From contig CAZOZX010000072.1 in the NCBI GenBank assembly GCA_964584415.1, positions 1 through 9,994 on the forward strand: a stretch of DNA of 9,994 nt, read 5' to 3'. Both the position numbers and the translations under genes were made by a program. Numbering within the stretch: position 1 is the first letter of the stretch; each line of letters begins with the position of its first letter. The stretch is from PHAA01 sp964584415 (GTDB taxonomy: Bacteria > Bacillota > Syntrophomonadia > Syntrophomonadales > Syntrophomonadaceae). Below are positions 1-5,519 of the stretch, piece after piece. The notes beneath the pieces are model-generated. The model had not been told where the DNA came from and did no database searches. It saw only the letters and a program-made list of their open reading frames with translations.

Positions 1-30
1 TCCAATGTGATGCTTCAATATCAGGGATGA

Positions 31-120
31 TTATCCACCTACGGGAACCAGTTTTTTGGGGCTTACTCCTGCCCGCAACGTAATTTTCATGTATTTATCA
101 TAGGTATCAATACTGATCAA
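31..120 (-). CDS. Possible small ORF overlapping the end of the upstream gene
   Basis: This 29-codon minus-strand reading frame begins with TTG and its start codon overlaps the TGA stop of the 199-residue gene. An AGGA lies about seven bases before the TTG. A later ATG at 88-90 would give only 19 residues. The product would be basic at its C-terminal half and I recognise no family. It could be a translationally coupled small protein or chance. Coding is not established. Confidence 0.2.
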   Translation of the reverse strand: MISIDTYDKYMKITLRAGVSPKKLVPVGG

Positions 121-716
121 TCCAATTTCCTGATATCGGTCACATAAATTATCTCGCAGGCTCCGTTGCCGGTATCATTGCGGGTCAGGCTTGATCGCCA
201 GGGGCCGTAGGGGAAATTGACGGACACCAGGTAACCCTCCATTTTTAAATGATCACCCTTGCTGATACCCTTGATCTTCTTCAGCACATCCTTATTGGCA
301 TGGATCAGGTGAGTGTTGGCCGAATGGCTGGCAATGTAGGCAGGTGCGATCGGCAGACCTTCCGACCAGTGGTAGGTGTACCAGCGGGTACCCTGTCCAT
401 AACTGATGTAATCGTCGACATTCTGGTAATTCAATTCACCCCAGGCCAGGGCCAAATCGTATTTGGAAACTTGGGAAGCGTAATCAGACAGGTGGTTTTT
501 ACTTTTGACCACCGCTTCGATGGAATATTTGGCCAGTAAGGTTACCGATACATAGCCTTCATCACCGAGTACATTTATGGTATCGGCCCCGTCCAGGTTT
601 ATCTGCACCGGGTCAGCAATATAACCGGTATAGGGATCAGCCCCCAGCCATATCCAGGCCAGCATGACCGCCGGGATCAGGAAAACTACCGGGAAATATT
701 TGGCGTATCTGTTCAT
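117..716 (-). CDS. Membrane-anchored protein of unknown function (199 aa)
   Basis: I do not recognise a named family. The N-terminus (residues 1-7 with Arg and Lys, then a hydrophobic stretch at about 8-24) looks like an uncleaved signal anchor, so the remaining roughly 170 residues should lie outside the cytoplasmic membrane. That outer domain is rich in aromatic residues, with a block around GQGTRWYTYHW at about 107-117. It ends in a compact motif containing WRSS, RNDTGNGACE and IIYV, whose single Cys is near residue 187. The ATG at 716 is preceded by a GGAGAG ribosome binding site at about 730-735. It is transcribed leftwards and separated from the DUF1540 gene by a terminator, so it probably has its own promoter, which I could not locate. 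Confidence 0.75.
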   Translation of the reverse strand: MNRYAKYFPVVFLIPAVMLAWIWLGADPYTGYIADPVQINLDGADTINVLGDEGYVSVTLLAKYSIEAVVKSKNHLSDYASQVSKYDLALAWGELNYQNVDDYISYGQGTRWYTYHWSEGLPIAPAYIASHSANTHLIHANKDVLKKIKGISKGDHLKMEGYLVSVNFPYGPWRSSLTRNDTGNGACEIIYVTDIRKLD

Positions 717-795
717 GGCAATAAATGCTCTCCTGCCGAAAATTCACATAAAAATCTACTCCCTAATATTACGAAATCCAGGCCTGGATTGCAGC

Positions 796-830
796 AAAAA
801 AGGAAGAACAGACGCGGCGCCTGCTCTCCC
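796..830 (-). terminator. Intrinsic terminator after the DUF1540 gene
   Basis: Read on the minus strand, positions 830-802 form a 13-bp stem (with three G-U pairs) around a three-base loop. Six T residues (801-796) follow directly. It lies 40 bases past the stop of the DUF1540 gene and separates it from the downstream 199-residue gene. On the plus strand the hairpin is followed by four T, so some bidirectional activity is possible. Confidence 0.8.
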
Positions 831-869
831 TTTTACTATACTTCTATTTGGTTAATAACTGTTGGGCAG

Positions 870-1043
870 CTATTTGCCCTGGGGGATAAAGGTGGCGCAG
901 TCGGTAGTGTTGGAATCGCTGGCATTGCGGGGCTGGACCTCGATTTTATTGGCGCAGCAGTGTTCCCCGTCCATATAGTAGTAGCAGGTATTGACTACGC
1001 ATTTGATCCCGGGATTGGCCTTATCCATTTTCTTGGCTTTCAT
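870..1043 (-). CDS. DUF1540 domain cysteine-rich small protein (57 aa)
   Basis: This short gene encodes 57 residues with the DUF1540 cysteine pattern: CVVNTCYYY at 15-23, CCANKIEV at 29-36, and a final CATF at 49-52. The cysteines at 15, 20, 29 or 30 and 49 could bind a metal ion. DUF1540 proteins are widespread in Clostridia and Bacilli and have no firmly known role. The start ATG at 1043 is preceded by a strong AGGAGGT ribosome binding site seven bases upstream, which settles the start. The gene is monocistronic: it has a T-A-rich upstream region and a strong terminator at 830-796. Family assignment is confident and function is unknown. Confidence 0.85.
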   Translation of the reverse strand: MKAKKMDKANPGIKCVVNTCYYYMDGEHCCANKIEVQPRNASDSNTTDCATFIPQGK

Positions 1044-1065
1044 CTATTACCTCCTGAATATATAT

Positions 1066-1071
1066 TTTATA
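1066..1071 (-). promoter_or_regulatory. Possible -10 box for the DUF1540 gene
   Basis: On the minus strand a TATAAA sits about 23 bases before the DUF1540 start, inside an A-T-rich stretch. No good -35 hexamer is found at 16-18 bases upstream, so this is only a candidate. Confidence 0.3.
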
Positions 1072-1137
1072 TGTAATTATTGTTTGGAGTCGAGGCTTCC
1101 TTTATGCCCGGCTTGCAAAATTTCGCCCGCTATATCG

Positions 1138-1166
1138 TTTACATTTTTACAGTTAGGTTTAATAAT
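1138..1166 (+). promoter_or_regulatory. Sigma-A type promoter for the 64-aa membrane protein
   Basis: TTTACA (1138-1143) and AATAAT (1161-1166) are separated by 17 bases. Transcription would start near 1173, giving a leader of about 58 bases that contains an AAGGAGG ribosome binding site. Each hexamer differs from consensus by one base. The promoter faces away from the DUF1540 gene. Confidence 0.55.
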
Positions 1167-1230
1167 GGAGTCAGAAGGACAGATAACAGTTGATCAATAA
1201 CCGACCGGGTTATGTAAGGAGGTAATCGCA

Positions 1231-1425
1231 ATGGCTGAACATGAGAAGGAAATCCTGGAGACCAGGGATGATGATCCTGTTGCCCGTAATCATGCCAAAC
1301 CGGAAGAGAAAAAGGCCCTGACCATCGGCTCCCTGCTTTTTGCGGGGGCGGCCCTCAGCTTCCTGGCCTTTACCAAGTCCGGCAAAGCCCTGCGCCAGGT
1401 CTTTAAAGGATCCAAGAAATCGTAG
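1231..1425 (+). CDS. Small one-TM protein (64 aa), unknown function
   Basis: The 64-residue product has a charged, acidic N-terminal third (residues 1-25), a short basic stretch, a hydrophobic segment at about 30-46 that can span the membrane, and a basic tail ending KGSKKS. The positive-inside rule makes orientation ambiguous because both flanks carry lysines. The start is clear: AAGGAGG stands eight bases before the ATG. It has its own promoter and a hairpin 24 bases beyond its stop, so it is a single-gene unit. I recognise no family. Confidence 0.75.
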   Translation: MAEHEKEILETRDDDPVARNHAKPEEKKALTIGSLLFAGAALSFLAFTKSGKALRQVFKGSKKS

Positions 1426-1448
1426 ATTAGGTGCCATGACCAAAACAT

Positions 1449-1490
1449 CAGCCGGAATCAGGCAAAGATTCCGGCTGCTCTCGTTTTCTG
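1449..1490. terminator. Hairpin between converging genes, likely bidirectional terminator
   Basis: An 11-bp perfect stem (1449-1459 with 1467-1477) encloses a seven-base loop. T-rich bases follow on the plus strand (TTTT at 1483-1486), and TTTT follows soon after on the minus strand. It sits between the 64-aa gene and the HesB-like gene, which end towards each other, so it can serve both. Confidence 0.6.
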
Positions 1491-1508
1491 GACATAATTT
1501 GGTTTTTA

Positions 1509-1790
1509 TTATTCCTCGTGGCTGATAAAAAATTTCAAGGGGAAGTTGTGATCCAGGGTACTATTCTCTAAATACTGCTCCAAATCGGGATTATAGACTA
1601 TGGTTACTCCCGCCGTTTTGATCACTTTATCGTTGGGGTCGTGTGCCTCATCCAGAGTCACCAGCAATTCAGGCTTCCCGCTTCAGGTAATTTCCCCGGC
1701 TTTTACCCGCAGCACACCATTAGGTGACACCTTGTGTTTATCCAGGGCCGCCTGGTATTTCTTACGGGCTTTCTCGGTAATCGTTATCAA
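1509..1790 (-). CDS. HesB/IscA-like protein, candidate selenoprotein (in-frame TGA at 1683-1685)
   Basis: Reading through one in-frame TGA gives a 93-residue protein of the HesB/IscA (A-type iron-sulfur carrier) fold, which normally runs about 90-110 residues. The N-terminus MITITEKARKKY and the later LLVTLDEAHDPNDKV and GVTIVYNPDLEQYL segments fit the family. The TGA is codon 36 and is followed by Ser-Gly, so it replaces the first cysteine of the family's Cys-Ser-Gly motif. No Cys occurs elsewhere in the protein. HesB-like proteins are an established bacterial selenoprotein family, so Sec is the natural reading. The proposed start is TTG at 1790, with AGGTGG five bases upstream. It lies 23 bases after the 121-residue gene, suggesting one operon. 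A possible weak helix follows the TGA, with closing arms at 1674-1671 and 1648-1645, but I could not draw a convincing SECIS. The alternative is a nonsense-mutated pseudogene, which I judge less likely because the frame and its codon use stay intact to the natural end. Confidence 0.75.
1683..1685 (-). other. Candidate selenocysteine codon (TGA)
   Basis: TGA at codon 36 of the HesB-like gene. It falls at the position of the conserved cluster-binding Cys before Ser-Gly, and the open frame continues for 57 more codons with recognisable family sequence. It is the only in-frame stop between the proposed start and the TAA at 1509-1511. Confidence 0.7.
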
Positions 1791-1813
1791 TTCGCCCACC
1801 TGCCTTGAATTAT

Positions 1814-2179
1814 TTATGCGTGGGAGGATTCCTTGGCCCACCGGCTCAACCGGTTGAAACTGACCAGTTCGCAGTAAGCAATACCCTGGGATAGCTCCTC
1901 CTTCATATTTTGAAAACAGATATACTTATGATTGATTTTGTTGACCACCGGATAAACCGCCAGATCTTTGAGCACAACTTCACAAGCCTGTTCATCATGC
2001 TCGCAATCAGGATCCTTGTATAACAACCAGGTCTGGGTGCTGTTGTTTTTTAGCCTGGACAGTTCCTCTTCACTCAGAATGCGATCTTTGTCGACCAGAA
2101 AGCCGTACATATGATACTGGCAGTGCTCGGGTTTCAGTTTAGTGCGGAAATAAAAACGCCCTAATAATGTCCTGGCCAT
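1814..2179 (-). CDS. Cysteine-containing protein of unknown function (121 aa)
   Basis: I recognise no family. The protein is soluble, with no signal peptide or membrane segment. It carries five cysteines: in EHCQYH near residue 20, in DPDCEHDEQAC near 59 and 66, in YICF near 88 and in AYCE near 103. Several have His or acidic neighbours, so metal binding is possible but unproven. The start ATG at 2179 has a GGGAGAGAG ribosome binding site eight bases upstream. Its stop is 23 bases before the proposed start of the HesB-like selenoprotein, so the two are probably cotranscribed. This suggests a role in sulfur, selenium or iron-sulfur chemistry, which is inference from context only. Confidence 0.7.
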   Translation of the reverse strand: MARTLLGRFYFRTKLKPEHCQYHMYGFLVDKDRILSEEELSRLKNNSTQTWLLYKDPDCEHDEQACEVVLKDLAVYPVVNKINHKYICFQNMKEELSQGIAYCELVSFNRLSRWAKESSHA

Positions 2180-2249
2180 CCGTATTGCTCTCTCCCATCA
2201 ATACAAGACCCAACAAGTACGTTGCAGCAAAATACATCCTTTGTTAACA

Positions 2250-2263
2250 ATTATACTATTATA
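2250..2263 (-). promoter_or_regulatory. Tandem TATAAT boxes upstream of the 121-aa gene
   Basis: Two perfect TATAAT hexamers on the minus strand (2263-2258 and 2255-2250) lie in the A-T-rich gap between the 164-aa and 121-aa genes. No convincing -35 hexamer accompanies either. If used, they would start a transcript of the 121-aa and HesB-like genes separately from the gene upstream. Confidence 0.35.
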
Positions 2264-2290
2264 TGTTTATTATTTCGATTATAAATTTTT

Positions 2291-2785
2291 TCAAAGGGAT
2301 AATTGGGCAGCGTTTTCTTGACGGTCATACTCAATTAGTAACCTGGCCTTGGTTCTATATCGGATCTCTACTCGTGAATTTCGGAGCATGACTTCGGCTA
2401 AATATAGGTTGGGCTTTCGGCCAACCCCCCATAAACCTTTTCTCCCCGGTAAAACCAGTTTAATGGCAACTGACTTCGGATAAAAACGTTTATAGGCGTT
2501 GTATACCGTAACCCGTGCTTCTTCTGCATTTTCAGCTTTAATCAATAGCGATCTGTTTAGGGGCGGGGATATTTCCAACTCCGATAATATGGTCGTATCG
2601 GAGGGAATCTGCCTCCTTGCTTCTCGGAAAGCTTCCTCGGTGGTGGGTGCGGATGCCGCCAGGGAGTGTTCCAGTCCCTCGCTGATTACGGTTTGGGCCA
2701 AGCAGACATACCCCTCCGGTATATATTCCGGTATCTGGTCCCGGGCTATTGGGATTGTTTCAGCGATAATTTCACTTTTTGCCAT
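2291..2785 (-). CDS. Protein with a Jag-N-like C-terminal region (164 aa)
   Basis: The 164-residue product has no signal peptide or membrane helix. Its N-terminal half (about 1-80) is unrecognised and acidic. Residues 84-134 have the layout of a Jag-N type module: an EEA-rich helix (87-100), a beta strand (106-112), and then GRKGLWGVGRKPNLYLAEV at 114-132. The last segment closely resembles the KGLFGLG-x-KP signature of Jag/SpoIIIJ-associated proteins and of some FapA-like proteins. The KH and R3H RNA-binding domains of true Jag are absent. The start ATG at 2785 has GGGGG eight to ten bases upstream. No terminator hairpin is visible after the stop, so read-through into the 121-aa gene 111 bases downstream is possible. 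Domain similarity is inference from motif only. Confidence 0.7.
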   Translation of the reverse strand: MAKSEIIAETIPIARDQIPEYIPEGYVCLAQTVISEGLEHSLAASAPTTEEAFREARRQIPSDTTILSELEISPPLNRSLLIKAENAEEARVTVYNAYKRFYPKSVAIKLVLPGRKGLWGVGRKPNLYLAEVMLRNSRVEIRYRTKARLLIEYDRQENAAQLSL

Positions 2786-2821
2786 TGTGGTCCCCCTTTA
2801 CTATTTTTCTGGTTTTATGTA

Positions 2822-2884
2822 TTAGCCCCGGCTACCAACCCTCACTTGATCAATATATGCTTCGGAACCGGATTTAGAAGCCAC
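2822..2884 (-). CDS. Possible leader peptide with strong ribosome binding site
   Basis: A perfect AAGGAGGT (minus strand, 2905-2898) stands about 100 bases upstream of the Jag-N-like gene. The nearest usable start is a GTG at 2884, giving 20 residues that begin MASKSGSEAYIDQ; the 13-base spacing is long. A TTG two bases earlier, in another frame, would give 14 residues. This may be a leader peptide or the remnant of an older gene start. Coding is doubtful. Confidence 0.2.
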   Translation of the reverse strand: MASKSGSEAYIDQVRVGSRG

Positions 2885-2981
2885 AAATTAATTAAATACC
2901 TCCTTCTTTATCCTAATTCCCCGTGTCGCGAGTATAAGGGCAGGAAGAGTCGAAATAACCGCGAACATTAGTTCTTAATTG

Positions 2982-2990
2982 TGGTATAAT
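2982..2990 (+). promoter_or_regulatory. Extended -10 promoter for the ComK-like gene
   Basis: TGGTATAAT is a perfect extended -10 element. The hexamer 17 bases upstream (2962-2967) is a poor -35, which an extended -10 can tolerate. Transcription would start near 2997. This places the TTG at 2979 outside the mRNA and the ATG at 2997 at its very end, which argues for a start further in. Confidence 0.55.
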
Positions 2991-3041
2991 GGCTATATGA
3001 AGGCAATCGCTGTTGATATGGGTGCCTTAAAGGCGGAGAGG

Positions 3042-3644
3042 ATGGTGTTGGTAACGAGAGTTGAGGATATACATGACCGGCTGGTGGCGTTTTATCCGGC
3101 TTACAGCGACACCGGCAGTATAACCAGGATTATTTACCGAGGAGAGCCGGAGCAGGAATGCTATGGAGATGACCCGCGCCAGGTGGAAAGCATCAAGCGG
3201 GCTTTGGCCCGGTGTTATGCGGTTGATCTGAGTGCCCAGGCCAGTCTGCTGCGGAGCCGGTTTGGCCGCCAGCTTATCCTGCATTTTTACCTGCCTGACA
3301 GCCGGGTCTTTGTTCCCTTCAAACTCCGCAAAAGGCGCATCAAAGGTGATGCCGCCTACGGTTATGTCGACCTGGACCGGATTGACCGCTTTGACCCCGG
3401 CGATCCGCCCAACCTGGTACTGAAATCCGGTACCGTTGTGCCTCTTTGCAGCAATATCAAGACCGCCCGCCTGGCTTACCTTTTAGCCATGGAGATCCGG
3501 GCCGAACTGATCCATCCCCCCGACAACTTTGACCACGACCTGGTCAACGCCCTGAGTGTACTGCGCGCCTTACTGGGCGGCTCACTATTGGCTTCCCCAC
3601 CTCCAGGACGGAGATTCCGGCCCAAATTTATTCGCACCAAATGA
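3042..3644 (+). CDS. Protein with distant ComK-like layout (about 200 aa)
   Basis: This soluble protein of about 200 residues has no membrane segment. From the ATG at 3042 the order is an Ile/Val-rich strand region, a helical block with two cysteines, then FGRQLILHF, SRVFVPFKLRK, AYGYVDLDRIDRF and LVLKSGTVVPL, followed by a basic tail. This resembles ComK, the competence transcription factor, in order and spacing (FG..R, a FLFP-like strand, CGWI, then F-x-NG-x-x-x-x-L), and ComK is of similar length (about 190 aa). The similarity is weak and rests on pattern alone. ATG 3042 is chosen because AAAGG/GGAG lies just upstream and the promoter starts near 2997. ATG 3018 and ATG 2997 are in-frame alternatives. 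It precedes the DUF1659-YvrJ-amidase cluster but is separated from it by 186 bases with hairpins. Confidence 0.7.
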   Translation: MVLVTRVEDIHDRLVAFYPAYSDTGSITRIIYRGEPEQECYGDDPRQVESIKRALARCYAVDLSAQASLLRSRFGRQLILHFYLPDSRVFVPFKLRKRRIKGDAAYGYVDLDRIDRFDPGDPPNLVLKSGTVVPLCSNIKTARLAYLLAMEIRAELIHPPDNFDHDLVNALSVLRALLGGSLLASPPPGRRFRPKFIRTK

Positions 3645-3708
3645 TTTATCCCGCCTGATCGGCGGTGCAAATTGATTTTGCTCCCCTCGCCAGCAGTTGT
3701 TTATGGAG

Positions 3709-3733
3709 AAGCAGCAGCTGGCTCTGCTGTTTT
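3709..3733 (+). terminator. Weak hairpin terminator after the ComK-like gene
   Basis: CAGCAG (3712-3717) pairs with CTGCTG (3724-3729) around six bases, extendable by a G-U and two A-T pairs into the TTTT that follows. A smaller stem, CCGCC/GGCGG, lies at 3651-3665 soon after the stop. Either would separate this gene from the cluster downstream. The T tract is short. Confidence 0.35.
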
Positions 3734-3787
3734 CTGGACTTCGGCCAATTCGCGCCCGAATAGCCGCAGTTATAAGCTATAGCCAGG

Positions 3788-3803
3788 GTCCTGACCGCAG
3801 GAC
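3788..3803 (+). other. Leader hairpin before the DUF1659 gene
   Basis: GTCCTG, a four-base loop ACCG and CAGGAC make a perfect six-base-pair stem, 13 bases before the AAGGAGG of the DUF1659 gene. It could stabilise the 5' end or affect translation. No known riboswitch is recognised in the 186-base gap. Confidence 0.3.
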
Positions 3804-3830
3804 TACTAACCACAGGAAGGAGGAAACCAC

Positions 3831-4049
3831 ATGGCAGTATCTGCTACCCCTATTTCCGGTGATATGGCTATCATCTTCGACCAGGCCGGCACCGCTGTTA
3901 CCCGCCGCTTTTCCGATGTCAAGGTTGATGCCACTGATGACTACGTCTATGACGTGGCTAATGGCACAGCCGGGCTGGCTACTCTGCAGGATCTTACCGT
4001 GTCAGCCATCCAGCGCCGGATGAACAGCGAACTCATCAACAGTATCTAG
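3831..4049 (+). CDS. DUF1659 domain protein (72 aa)
   Basis: The 72-residue product matches the DUF1659 family over its whole length. It starts MAVSATPISGDMAI, has a central RRFSDVKVDATDDYVYDVA segment at about 25-43, and ends in a helix with an LQDLTVSAIQRR motif. These are small soluble proteins found in Firmicutes next to DUF2922 and YvrJ genes; their biochemical role is unknown. AAGGAGG lies eight bases before the ATG. It is the first gene of a closely spaced set ending with an amidase and an unknown acidic protein. Confidence 0.85.
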   Translation: MAVSATPISGDMAIIFDQAGTAVTRRFSDVKVDATDDYVYDVANGTAGLATLQDLTVSAIQRRMNSELINSI

Positions 4050-4087
4050 GTAAGCCAACACTAATTAATCAGAAAGGAGGGTAATCG

Positions 4088-4303
4088 ATGCGAGTTTTGG
4101 AAATGAGCTTCTCGACCGAATTGGGCCGGACCAAGGTGATCCGCGTCTATGAGGCTAAAACTGCCCTGACCGGGGCCGAGGTATCCGCTTGTATGGATAA
4201 CATCGTAGCCAAGAATATATTTACCGGATCGGGCGGCAATATCACCGGCAAGGTCAAAGCCCAGGTAGTCACCACCAGCACCGCAGATCTGACATTAGTC
4301 TAA
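4088..4303 (+). CDS. DUF2922 domain protein (71 aa)
   Basis: The 71 residues fit DUF2922 end to end: an MRVLEMSFSTELGRTKVIRV start, a central helix around TGAEVSACMDNIVAKNIF, and a C-terminal strand ending KAQVVTTSTADLTL. The ATG is preceded by AAAGGAGGG. It is 38 bases from the DUF1659 gene. Members are of unknown function and typically pair with DUF1659 and YvrJ proteins, as here. Confidence 0.85.
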   Translation: MRVLEMSFSTELGRTKVIRVYEAKTALTGAEVSACMDNIVAKNIFTGSGGNITGKVKAQVVTTSTADLTLV

Positions 4304-4314
4304 TAATCATTAAC

Positions 4315-4334
4315 GCGCCGGGGGATCCCGGCGC
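4315..4334 (+). other. GC-rich hairpin between the DUF2922 and yvrJ genes
   Basis: Positions 4315-4322 and 4327-4334 form a perfect eight-base-pair GC stem with a GGAT loop, 11 bases after the DUF2922 stop. The following bases (CATCTATTTT) hold only a short, displaced T tract. It may be a leaky terminator that lowers expression of the amidase part, or it may protect the upstream mRNA end. Confidence 0.4.
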
Positions 4335-4361
4335 CATCTATTTTCGGAAGGAGGTTCCCTA

Positions 4362-4562
4362 TTGGACGAGTTATTAAACCTGATCGCCAACGTTGGTTTC
4401 CCGATCGCGGTGGCCCTGTTCCTGCTGGTCCGAGTGGAAAGCAAGGTGACCTGCCTGACCAAGGCCATCAACGACTTGCGGGAGGCTATCCTGCTAATGC
4501 CCAGCCAGAATGCTGCCCGTACCCTGGCCTCGGCCCGCAGCAGCGGGAGTGATGGGCTGTGA
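4362..4562 (+). CDS. yvrJ: YvrJ family protein (66 aa)
   Basis: The first 45 residues match the YvrJ family: MDELLNLIANVGFPIAVALF, with one membrane-spanning helix at about 10-24, then LVRVESKVTCLTKAINDL, an amphipathic helix. In family terms this is a small holin-like or membrane-anchor protein; its function is unknown. The tail from about 48 is longer than in minimal YvrJ and is Ser/Ala rich. The start is TTG at 4362 with AAGGAGG eight bases upstream. Its TGA overlaps the GTG start of the amidase (GTGA), a sign of translational coupling. The coupling with a cell-wall amidase suggests joint action at the envelope. Confidence 0.85.
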   Translation: MDELLNLIANVGFPIAVALFLLVRVESKVTCLTKAINDLREAILLMPSQNAARTLASARSSGSDGL

Positions 4563-5197
4563 TTACCATTGTTCCGGCTAACCTGCAATTTGGCCGACTG
4601 GTGTCCCGCTTCTCCACGCGAAGGATAATTATCCACCATTCCGCCAGCCCGGATGTATCAGTTAAAGAAATTCATAGCTGGCACCTGGAGAGAGGTTGGA
4701 GCGGGGTTGGCTATCATTTTGTCATCCGCGCAGATGGTACAATCGAAAGCGGCCGCCCCCAGGATAAGATCGGGGCTCATGCCGGTACTGAGGCTAATGG
4801 TGACAGCATCGGTATCTGCCTGACCGGCAATTTTATGGAATATCAACCACGCGGAGACCAGTTAGACGCCCTATTGAAGCTGTTAGCTTACCTGGAAGAC
4901 TGCTATGGAAGCGATTTGAAAGTTCTGCGGCATAAGGATGTTGCCGTTACCGACTGCCCGGGCAAACTTTTTCCATGGCCGCCAGGCATCTGGATGCAGC
5001 CATCATCCGGCAATGACCAGGATAGTCGTCTGGTTGCGCCGGCTCTTCCCCCCTGGAAGGAAGCTATCGTATCCCAGGCGATAGCGCAAAATTTAATCAC
5101 CGAGGCCCATAATCCTGATGATCCGGCTCCGTGCTGGTTCGTTCTGGCGGTGGGACTTAATATAATGAAGGAGGCCGTTAAAATTGGCAGCAAATAG
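4559..5197 (+). CDS. N-acetylmuramoyl-L-alanine amidase (Amidase_2/PGRP fold)
   Basis: The enzyme would cut the bond between MurNAc and L-Ala in peptidoglycan. The Amidase_2 domain spans about residues 18-140. It has IIIHHSAS (H26 as first zinc ligand), GYHFVIRADG (Y52 matching the T7 lysozyme catalytic Tyr), GAHAG, then RHKD (H125) and DCPG (C133) as the remaining zinc ligands, so the site looks complete. No signal peptide is seen, as in phage-type endolysins, and release could depend on the YvrJ membrane protein or lysis. Residues about 165-205 form a short helical tail with NPDDPAPCWFVLAVGLN, which may aid wall or partner binding. The GTG start overlaps the yvrJ stop by four bases. Confidence 0.9.
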   Translation: MITIVPANLQFGRLVSRFSTRRIIIHHSASPDVSVKEIHSWHLERGWSGVGYHFVIRADGTIESGRPQDKIGAHAGTEANGDSIGICLTGNFMEYQPRGDQLDALLKLLAYLEDCYGSDLKVLRHKDVAVTDCPGKLFPWPPGIWMQPSSGNDQDSRLVAPALPPWKEAIVSQAIAQNLITEAHNPDDPAPCWFVLAVGLNIMKEAVKIGSK

Positions 5198-5513
5198 CAA
5201 GATGGACCTGGCCAGGTTCAAGGCCTGGATGGAGGAACAAGCCGCAGTCTGTGAATTGGATGGCCAGCGTCTCAACTGCATCATCGCCATTGATCATATC
5301 GAGCCCGGACTATGGGCTGCTCTATTCGCGGTTCAGACTGGCCAGGGTTTGATGGTTACCGAACTAAGTGATTATTTCATAGATGATGATGAAGCCCGGG
5401 AGGCCCTGGATGATTGTTATAGTCCCACCCTGCCCCCACAGCTGTACAAAGACTGGGTAACAGAACAGTACCTGACAGACAAAACGGCCAAGGTGGAGAA
5501 GCTGAAGATATGA
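5184..5513 (+). CDS. Acidic protein of unknown function (109 aa)
   Basis: The TTG start at 5184 has AAGGAGG (5168-5174) nine bases upstream, inside the end of the amidase gene, and the two genes overlap by 14 bases. An in-frame ATG at residue 7 is less well placed. The product is soluble and acidic, with a helical N-terminus, a hydrophobic centre (LNCIIAIDHIEPGLWAALF), an acidic patch FIDDDEAREALDD and a Lys-rich end. I recognise no domain. Tight coupling to the amidase suggests a partner or regulator of it, by context only. Confidence 0.75.
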   Translation: MAANSKMDLARFKAWMEEQAAVCELDGQRLNCIIAIDHIEPGLWAALFAVQTGQGLMVTELSDYFIDDDEAREALDDCYSPTLPPQLYKDWVTEQYLTDKTAKVEKLKI

Positions 5514-5519
5514 TCCCTA

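Noticed and set aside
1510..1685. Reading the two halves of the HesB-like frame as a pseudogene
   Set aside because: Only one stop interrupts an otherwise intact family-length frame, and it falls exactly at the site known to hold Cys or Sec. It remains possible if the genome lacks Sec machinery.
1600..1857. Plus-strand 85-codon frame opposite the HesB-like gene
   Set aside because: Its sequence is low in family-like features and is antisense to a recognisable HesB/IscA frame on the minus strand.
3788..3803. Leader hairpin as a riboswitch or T-box
   Set aside because: It is a single short stem with none of the conserved parts of known riboswitch or T-box classes.
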